A stretch of DNA of 64,000 bases from contig NZ_WVUG01000001.1 of NCBI RefSeq assembly GCF_017614965.1, positions 1-64,000 on the forward strand, read 5' to 3'. This DNA comes from Streptomyces griseorubiginosus. GTDB lineage: Bacteria > Actinomycetota > Actinomycetes > Streptomycetales > Streptomycetaceae. Shown one piece after another: positions 58,639-64,000 of this stretch. The position numbers and the translations under genes were made by a program. The notes beneath the pieces were generated by a model, which was given only the letters and a program-made list of their open reading frames with translations, was not told where the DNA came from and ran no database searches. The first letter of the stretch is position 1. Each line of letters begins with the position of its first letter.

Positions 58639-59997
58639 TCACCTGGCGCTCTGCCGGCCCCGACCGCTTGCGCGTTCCTGGAGCAACCGGCGCCGTGAAC
58701 TCTCGGCAGCCGTGACCGCGCGCTCCACCGCGGCAGCATCGGTCATCGCTCCGGCGCGCTTCACGAATCGGCCGGCCACGAGGACGTCCACCACGGCGTT
58801 GGCAGTCCCGTAGTTGACGATGCACGAAGCCGGGTCGCTTGCCGAGACCATCCCCGCCCGGCGCAGATCGATGACCGCGAGGTCTGCTGCCTTTCCCGGT
58901 GTCAGGCTGCCGATGTCGGCGTCGAGGCCGCTCGCCCGTGCGCCTTCGATGGTCGCGAACGCGAGGACGTCCCGCTCGGTGAGCGGGACCGGGGTTGATT
59001 CCCCGGTGTAGACCTGTTGCGCGGTTTCGGCGAGGAGTACGGCTCTCATGGTGGAGAACATGTCGGTCGGGGCGGTGGGTTCGGCGTCGATGCTGAGGCT
59101 CGGGCGTATGCCGGCGCGCACCAGTCGGCCGGTGGCCGGTCTGCCGATGCCGGGCATGGCCAGCTCGATGTAGGCCGACACGGAGGCGGTTGCGCCGTGG
59201 TCGGCCATCATCCGCAGCTCTTTCTCCGAGGTCTCGCAGCAGTGGATGAAGAGAAGATCGGACCCGAGAAGGCCCGCGCGTTCCAGCGCTGCGACACCGT
59301 GGTGCCGCGAGGACTCAACTCCTCCGATGTGCAGGGAGGATCGCAGGCCGAGGCTTCGTGCGTACGCGAGGTCTGCCCTGGCACTGTCCATGTCGGACAG
59401 CTCGGGGCCACGGATCATCATGGCGAAGGTGACCCGTCCACCGGCCGCGCTGTCACCACGTTTGAGAACTTCGGAGATGTACGTGGGATGCCGTCGCCGG
59501 TTGCCGTCGGCGGACCGCCAGGCGTAAGTGTCGGTCGAGGGCCATCCGTAGGCGAGCACCGCGCGCCCGCCGCCGTCGACCAGGGCCTGGAGGACCGCCT
59601 CGGTGTACTCGGGGCCGTTCTGGACGTGGGACTCGTCGCGGATGGTCGTGATACCGGTCTCGAGGGCACCGAGCATGCCCAGGAGGTCGCCCGCGTAGAC
59701 GTCCTCCGGTGTGACCAGACCTCCGAACTCCGACCGGATGACTCGCACATACGCCGAGTAGTCCCTCCACGCGGTCATACCTCGCAACGAGGTCTCCCAC
59801 ATGTGCCGGTGCGTGTCGACGAAGCCCGGCACGATGGCCATGCCGGTGGCGTCGACGACTTCGGCGGTTTCGGGGATCTGGATCCGGGGTCCGATGTCGG
59901 CGATTCTGCCGTCGACGACAAGGATGCCGCCCACGAGTTCGCCCAGCGACTGATCCTGAGTGAGCAGGTGTGCGTTCAGATAGGCGAGGGGTCTCAA
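58639..59997 (-). CDS. Amidohydrolase (ATZ/TRZ-cytosine deaminase-like)
   Basis: The 452-residue TIM-barrel metallohydrolase has VDATGMAIVPGFVDTHRHMW (HxH), SLHIGGVESSRHHG, LLFIHCCETSEKEL, ASVSAYIELAMP and SLSIDAEPTAPT, the ordered metal ligands of the deaminase/chlorohydrolase group, then the C-terminal beta part GSLTPGKAADLAVIDLR. It hydrolyses C-N or C-Cl bonds on rings. It starts at TTG 59997, which overlaps the cupin stop as TTGA. Coupling to a cupin and a nearby FAH/CitE operon suggests degradation of an N-containing or substituted ring. Confidence 0.9.
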   Translation of the reverse strand: MRPLAYLNAHLLTQDQSLGELVGGILVVDGRIADIGPRIQIPETAEVVDATGMAIVPGFVDTHRHMWETSLRGMTAWRDYSAYVRVIRSEFGGLVTPEDVYAGDLLGMLGALETGITTIRDESHVQNGPEYTEAVLQALVDGGGRAVLAYGWPSTDTYAWRSADGNRRRHPTYISEVLKRGDSAAGGRVTFAMMIRGPELSDMDSARADLAYARSLGLRSSLHIGGVESSRHHGVAALERAGLLGSDLLFIHCCETSEKELRMMADHGATASVSAYIELAMPGIGRPATGRLVRAGIRPSLSIDAEPTAPTDMFSTMRAVLLAETAQQVYTGESTPVPLTERDVLAFATIEGARASGLDADIGSLTPGKAADLAVIDLRRAGMVSASDPASCIVNYGTANAVVDVLVAGRFVKRAGAMTDAAAVERAVTAAESSRRRLLQERASGRGRQSAR

Positions 59998-60554
59998 GAG
60001 TCGGCGCCCCCGTCCTCGGCCGGCTGCGCCGGCGCTGCACCGATCAGGACAACGGCCATTCTGGCGGGCTGGTCGGACCTGTTGCGCCATGCGTGGCGGG
60101 TGGCGTTCTGAACCACTACGTCGCCGGCGACCAGTCGCGTCAACTCCCCGTCGTCGAGCTCCAGCCATAGCTCGCCCTCGAGGAGGATCACGTAATCGAC
60201 GGTCGGCGTGGTGTGCATGCCGTCCGGCTCGAACAGTTCGCCGAGCCCCGGGCCGTGCTTGAGTTGCTCCGCGGCGTAGAGCGGACCGTCGAAGCTCGGC
60301 AGGGCCATATGGGCATCCGGGGGGATGGTCACGAACAGCAGGCGTGTGCCGCCTCCCGGTTCGGGCACATAGGAGCCGACTTCAGTGGTGATGTCGTCGC
60401 CCGCACCGCTCACCGGTTCTCCGGGTTCGGTCGCCCCGGCGAGCTCGAACACGAACCCCGGAAACCCCTTGTAGGCGTGGCTCCGAGGAGGCTCGCCATC
60501 GCTGACGATGACTGAACGGCCCCGACCGTCATGTCCCGTGACGACCCTGCGCAT
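59994..60554 (-). CDS. Cupin-domain protein
   Basis: The 186-residue protein has one C-terminal cupin barrel (about 100-170): MHTTPTVDYVILLEGELWLE, then GDVVVQNATRHAWRNRSDQP with the final His. The first part (VSDGEPPRSHAYKGFPGFVF) is typical of actinobacterial cupins found with hydrolases of ring degradation. The metal motif is T-V-D-Y-V-x-x-x-E-G with fewer His than classical cupin dioxygenases, so catalysis is uncertain. GGAG precedes ATG 60554. The amidohydrolase starts within its stop codon. Confidence 0.85.
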   Translation of the reverse strand: MRRVVTGHDGRGRSVIVSDGEPPRSHAYKGFPGFVFELAGATEPGEPVSGAGDDITTEVGSYVPEPGGGTRLLFVTIPPDAHMALPSFDGPLYAAEQLKHGPGLGELFEPDGMHTTPTVDYVILLEGELWLELDDGELTRLVAGDVVVQNATRHAWRNRSDQPARMAVVLIGAAPAQPAEDGGADS

Positions 60555-61387
60555 TCTGAATCTCCGTCTCACTGGTGTGGGTGTAGCCGGCCGGAAGATC
60601 GTGTCGAAGCTGTTGAGCCTCGATGAATGCCCGGCGGTTCCATGCCCATGGCGGAGCCGCCTGGTTGGTGCAGGACTGCTTCGTCTCCGGCGTCCACCGG
60701 GCGCGCAGTCTGCTTCGATTCGAGCGGAGTGTCGCTGCTGTCGGTCTTGAACCGGGCCGACCCGCCTGCGGCGAACGGTCCATAACGCGGACCGAACTCA
60801 TCGCGTTGCGGGACGCTATGGGAATCCGAGTATGACTGTCAACACATTCCGCGGGGTGCGCTCCGGTGCTGCCCGCTGTCCGTGGCGGAGCGTTCCGCGC
60901 GAACGGCTGAGCTGCGAGACGCTGGTCGCTCTTGGCTTTGGTGGCCGCCGAGTTGAGGGAGGACGGCCTCGGGGCTGCTTCTGGCGGGGTCGGCAGGAAG
61001 CGCGTGCCCATGGGCGGGTGCTTCCGGTCTCGCCGGGCTACGGAGCGGTCCTCCGGGCTGGTGTAGCAGGGGCCGCGGAGTGGTCCGCGCTGCGGACCAC
61101 TGTGGATCGAATACTGGCAGTCGGCGACGCAAGGCAGGCAAGGCGAATCCGGCGCCCGCGCCCGTTGACCCATGACGCGATGCTCGGCTACCGTGCCAAT
61201 ATACAGACCGATGGTCCGCATTACGGACCAATCGAGCGGAGATCATCACTTCCACGCGCAGGTACTCGCCGCTGTGGCCAAGCTGCGGTACCGCTGACAC
61301 TCCCGCACTGTTCGCTGATTCGTGGTCGTCGAGACGGCCCGGCGTTCTTCTTCCGAGCCGTGAAGCGCGCCGAGAAGGGACACCCGC
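60555..61387. promoter_or_regulatory. Divergent control region with three IclR-type operators (sites 5-7)
   Basis: This 830-bp region between the cupin operon (minus) and the NTF2-FAH-CitE operon (plus) has no credible gene. It contains GGTCC-ATAACGC-GGACC (60777-60793), GGTCC-GCGCTGC-GGACC (61082-61098) and GGTCC-GCATTAC-GGACC (61213-61229), all with perfect arms and 7-nt spacing. Three sites in one long divergent region suggest looping or cooperative repression. Confidence 0.8.
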
Positions 61388-61933
61388 ATGACCAGCACAG
61401 GGTTCGACATCTTCGCGGAGTTCGGCCTCGACCCCAGGCCCGACGCGGAGCTGACCAGAGACGAGATCATCTCGCGCAACCTCAAGGTCGTCGACTGGCA
61501 CTTCCACTCGGAGAACCCGCACGAGGTGGAGAAGGCCGTGGCGCTGTACGCCGACGACATCGTCTGGGAGGCCCCGAGCAGGGGGCTCGTCATGAGGGAC
61601 GCCGGCGAGGTGCTGGAGGCCTACCGCAACATCTTCCGCACGATGGCCTACCGCAAGACGATCTCCCTGCGTCGGTTCGCCACTGAGGACTTCGTGTTCG
61701 ACGACCAGATCGCCTGGGCCAAGGTCGTGGGCGACCCCGCGCAGATGCCGGGCATGCCCTTCCCGCAAGGCACCGAGGTCTGTGCCCGCCTGGTGCACTG
61801 CTTCCAGATGAAGGACGGCCGGATCTCGCGTGAGATCGCCTACGAGGTCTGGCGCGAGGCTGACAGCGACATCGCCCACGACGACGTGCCCGACGGCTCT
61901 GCCGTACAGGTCTTCTCGGGTCTGCCGGACTGA
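61388..61933 (+). CDS. NTF2/SnoaL-like protein
   Basis: The 181-residue protein has the NTF2-like pattern: SRNLKVVDWHFHSENPHEVE, KAVALYADDIVWEAPSRGLV, AGEVLEAYRNIFRTMAYRKT and RLVHCFQMKDGRISREIAYE. The Asp/Trp/Glu residues lining the cavity are as in SnoaL-type cyclases and ketosteroid isomerases. AGAAGGG precedes ATG 61388. It is the first gene of the operon NTF2-like - FAH - CitE-like - CoA transferase, downstream of three IclR-type sites. Confidence 0.85.
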   Translation: MTSTGFDIFAEFGLDPRPDAELTRDEIISRNLKVVDWHFHSENPHEVEKAVALYADDIVWEAPSRGLVMRDAGEVLEAYRNIFRTMAYRKTISLRRFATEDFVFDDQIAWAKVVGDPAQMPGMPFPQGTEVCARLVHCFQMKDGRISREIAYEVWREADSDIAHDDVPDGSAVQVFSGLPD

Positions 61934-61992
61934 ACCCCGTCAGCGGACAGCGCGGAACCCCGGGCCGTTTGGCCACCGAGAAGGGAAACACT

Positions 61993-62820
61993 GTGAGAGT
62001 TGTCGGCTACCTTCAGGACGGCGTCCGGCACGTCGGATCGCTGTGCAACGACAAGGTGACACCGCTGGGAACGACGGAGGCCTTCTACCGGCGCGGCGGG
62101 GGCACCGAGAAGGCCGGCGCTCCGGTCCCGGTGTCCGACCTGGAACTGGTCCCGTTCGTGCCGGAGACAGCACGCGTCTTCTGCGTGGGCGTCAACTACA
62201 AGGCGCACGCCACCGAAGCCAAGGAGATCGGGGGCATCGAAGCCCCCAAGTTCCCGATGATCTTCGGGCGATGGGCGTCCACGCTCGTGACGGACGGGAC
62301 GCCGGTGCCGGTCCCTCCGAACGAGGACGGCCTGGACTGGGAGGTGGAACTCGCCGCCGTCATCAAGGACGACGTGTGGGAAGCGACGCGGGAGAACGCC
62401 CTCGACCACGTTCTGGGCTACACGGCTTTCAACGACCTCTCGGCCCGGCGCAAGCAGACTGACACCATTCAGTTCACGCTGGGCAAGAACGCGGACCGTA
62501 GTGGTCCGATCGGCCCCGTCCTGGTGACCGCCGACGAAGTCGAGGACCCGACGAACCTTCGGGTCATGACACGGGTCAACGGAGAGACGGTCCAGGACAG
62601 CAACACCAGTCTGCTGATCCACTCCCTGGCCGAGATCATCACCTACATCACCGACACGGTGACCCTCCGCGCCGGGGACGTCATCGCGACCGGCACCCCG
62701 GGCGGAGTCGGAATGAGCTTCACACCACCCCGGCTGCTCGGCCCGGGGGACGTGGTCGAAGTCGAGGTGGAGTCGATCGGCACCATCCGCACGCCCATCA
62801 TCTCCCGCGCCGAACTCTGA
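61993..62820 (+). CDS. Fumarylacetoacetate hydrolase family protein
   Basis: The 275-residue FAH-fold protein has VFCVGVNYKAHATEAKEIGG, the metal motif LDWEVELAAVIK, GYTAFNDLSARRKQTDTIQF, LGKNADRSGPIGPVLV and ATGTPGGVGMSFTP. Its core is close to that of the protein at 961. GTG 61993 was chosen because AAGGGA lies 7 nt upstream; the frame extends to 61969 without support. Position between an NTF2-like protein and a CitE-like lyase suggests hydrolysis of a C-C bond in a ring-fission product. Confidence 0.91.
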   Translation: MRVVGYLQDGVRHVGSLCNDKVTPLGTTEAFYRRGGGTEKAGAPVPVSDLELVPFVPETARVFCVGVNYKAHATEAKEIGGIEAPKFPMIFGRWASTLVTDGTPVPVPPNEDGLDWEVELAAVIKDDVWEATRENALDHVLGYTAFNDLSARRKQTDTIQFTLGKNADRSGPIGPVLVTADEVEDPTNLRVMTRVNGETVQDSNTSLLIHSLAEIITYITDTVTLRAGDVIATGTPGGVGMSFTPPRLLGPGDVVEVEVESIGTIRTPIISRAEL

Positions 62821-62869
62821 TCCGCGACGGATGTGCAGACCAATCCCGGTACAACGAAAGGGAGGCCGC

Positions 62870-63793
62870 GTGCCCACGGGTCAGCCGCAGGCGCCGCCAT
62901 ACGCTTGGAACCCCTACCGGTCGATTCACTTCGTCCCCGCCTCACGTCCGGACTGGGTGGGGAAGGCGGATGCGGCCGGGGCGGACGCCATCGTGATCGA
63001 CCTCGAGGACTCCGTTCCACCGAACCAACGAGCCGCCGCCCGCCGGCAGATCAAGACGATGCTCAGCGACGGCTCAGCACTGCGGGCCGACCTATGGGTG
63101 CGTACCCTCGACGTGGACAACGCGGAGTTCGAGGACGATCTGGCCGCCGTGGTCCATGAAGGCCTGACCGGGGTCCTGCTTCCCAAGACCGAGTCGGCCG
63201 CCCAGGTCGTCGCGGCGTCGTCGCGCCTCCTCCACTTCGAGTCGATGAGAGACCTCGCGCCGGCGAGCACCGCGCTCATCGTGTCGCCGGAGTCTCCCGC
63301 CGCCATCCGCGATCTCGGTGACATCCTGCGCGCCGACCGTCGCGTCGTCGGCGTCGGTTTCGCCGGCGCGGACGGTGGAGACCTGTGCAACGCACTGGGG
63401 ATATCGCAGAGCCGGGACCGGCGGGAGGTCCTCTATCTACGCTCACGGGTCCAGTTCGAAGCCGTCCTCGCGGGCTGTCGGCAGATCATCGAAAGTGTAT
63501 GGGTCGATCTCAACGACCCCGATGGGTTCGCCGCCGACTGTCAGTTGTCCCGTCGCATGGGATACACGGGGCGCGGAACCATTCACCCCGATCAGATCAC
63601 GGCGGCCAACGCGGTCTACGGTCCCGGCCCGCAGCAGATCGCGGACGCCCGAGCCTTGTTGACCGCTTACCGCGAAGCGGCGGCGGCCGGCCAGGGAGCC
63701 GTCAGACACCGCGGCCGAATGATAGATGCCGCCATGGCCGAAGGGGCGGAGCGCTTCCTCAAGCAGCTGGGTGCCCTCGATGCAGGAGTGTGA
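62870..63793 (+). CDS. HpcH/HpaI aldolase / citrate lyase beta-like (CitE) protein
   Basis: The 307-residue TIM barrel has SIHFVPASRPDWVGKADAAG, the phosphate/CoA and Mg region DAIVIDLEDSVPPNQRAAAR, LLPKTESAAQVVAASS, GVGFAGADGGDLCNALGIS and the C-terminal GYTGRGTIHPDQITAANAVY. The LEDSVP and IHPDQI motifs are those of CitE and malyl/citramalyl-CoA lyases, which cleave or form a C-C bond in a CoA thioester. GGGAGG precedes GTG 62870. The following CoA transferase would make the thioester on which it acts. Confidence 0.91.
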   Translation: MPTGQPQAPPYAWNPYRSIHFVPASRPDWVGKADAAGADAIVIDLEDSVPPNQRAAARRQIKTMLSDGSALRADLWVRTLDVDNAEFEDDLAAVVHEGLTGVLLPKTESAAQVVAASSRLLHFESMRDLAPASTALIVSPESPAAIRDLGDILRADRRVVGVGFAGADGGDLCNALGISQSRDRREVLYLRSRVQFEAVLAGCRQIIESVWVDLNDPDGFAADCQLSRRMGYTGRGTIHPDQITAANAVYGPGPQQIADARALLTAYREAAAAGQGAVRHRGRMIDAAMAEGAERFLKQLGALDAGV

Positions 63794-63796
63794 GAC

Positions 63797-64000
63797 ATGA
63801 GCGAGAGCCTCCCACTGGCGGGAATCACCGTCCTCGATGTCGGTCAGGCCATAGCCGGTCCGCTTGTCGGTCAGATCCTCGGGGACTTCGGCGCCGAAGT
63901 GGTCAAGATCGAGGATCCGGAGCACGGCGACACCTACCGGCACTGGCTGCCGCGCAAGGAGGGTGTGGAGCTCGGCTGGCTGTCGATAGCCCGTAACAAG
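63797..64000 (+). CDS. CaiB/BaiF (family III) CoA-transferase, N-terminal part
   Basis: The 68 residues visible, GITVLDVGQAIAGPLVGQIL and FGAEVVKIEDPEHGDTYRHW, are the N-terminal CoA-transferase signature; the gene runs off the window. AGGAG precedes ATG 63797, 3 bp after the CitE-like stop, so they are coupled. It is a second member of the family, distinct from the one at 40053. Confidence 0.9.
   Translation, partial: MSESLPLAGITVLDVGQAIAGPLVGQILGDFGAEVVKIEDPEHGDTYRHWLPRKEGVELGWLSIARNK

Noticed and set aside
62494..62508. GGACC-N5-GGTCC in the FAH gene
   Set aside because: Half-sites are in the opposite order and spacing is 5, inside coding sequence; it does not match the GGTCC-N7-GGACC operators.
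1..64000. CRISPR arrays, tRNA and rRNA genes, phage modules
   Set aside because: I saw no regularly spaced repeats, cloverleaf-like sequences or phage structural proteins anywhere in the window.

Overview
The window is high-GC actinobacterial DNA, of Streptomyces, Amycolatopsis or Pseudonocardia type. The grounds are strong G/C third-position bias, GTG and TTG starts, purine-rich ribosome binding sites and the protein families present. It reads as a catabolic island. About 50 genes form divergent operons, each with its own regulator, and almost all belong to families that break down aromatic or other cyclic compounds: Rieske oxygenase, amidohydrolases, cupins, fumarylacetoacetate-hydrolase (FAH) fold enzymes, alpha/beta hydrolases, flavin monooxygenases, CoA ligases, CoA transferases and beta-oxidation enzymes. 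I found no tRNA, rRNA or CRISPR array.

Layout. 0-5.3 kb: an IS5-type transposase tail joined to a beheaded intradiol dioxygenase, then an FAH enzyme divergent from a FadR-like regulator and a DUF3500 protein, then an SDR and its divergent Rrf2 regulator. 5.3-18.9 kb: a ring-hydroxylating dioxygenase cluster with an ACMSD-type amidohydrolase, a two-component system, Rieske alpha and beta subunits, ferredoxin, reductase, SDR, a broken MDR dehydrogenase, CoA ligase, a ThDP enzyme with an extra N-terminal domain, and an NTF2-like protein. All three divergent promoter regions here carry the same roughly 29-bp dyad. 18.9-23.1 kb: a mobile-element scar, a second DUF3500 protein and a drug-efflux-type MFS transporter. 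24-30 kb: fused indolepyruvate ferredoxin oxidoreductase, quinone oxidoreductase, luciferase-like oxidoreductase and a TetR fragment. 30.2-38.7 kb: GntR, luciferase-like enzyme, alpha/beta hydrolase, NTF2-like protein, a third DUF3500 overlapping a bicupin, flavin reductase, FAH and GntR. 39-51 kb: IclR, CoA transferase, FAH, enoyl-CoA hydratase, HSDL2-like SDR, two acyl-CoA dehydrogenases (one with an internal stop), SDR, thiolase and CoA ligase. 51.3-57.4 kb: GntR, NmrA-like protein, acyl-CoA-dehydrogenase-fold monooxygenase, alpha/beta hydrolase and aldehyde dehydrogenase. 57.8-64 kb: IclR, amidohydrolase, cupin, NTF2-like protein, FAH, CitE-like lyase and the start of a CoA transferase.

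How it may work together (inference). Oxygenases open or hydroxylate rings. Hydrolases and FAH enzymes cut the resulting C-C bonds. CoA ligases and transferases with beta-oxidation enzymes carry the fragments to central metabolism. Two regulatory networks can be read from the DNA: a dyad CAAAGG-N17-CCTTTG for the Rieske cluster, probably read by the embedded NarL-type regulator, and a palindrome GGTCC-N7-GGACC in at least seven places, probably read by the two IclR regulators. Two divergent promoter regions 17 kb apart are near copies, which ties the flavin reductase to the flavin monooxygenase. The most novel content is the set of three DUF3500 paralogues of unknown activity, each placed among ring-degradation genes and one translationally coupled to a bicupin.
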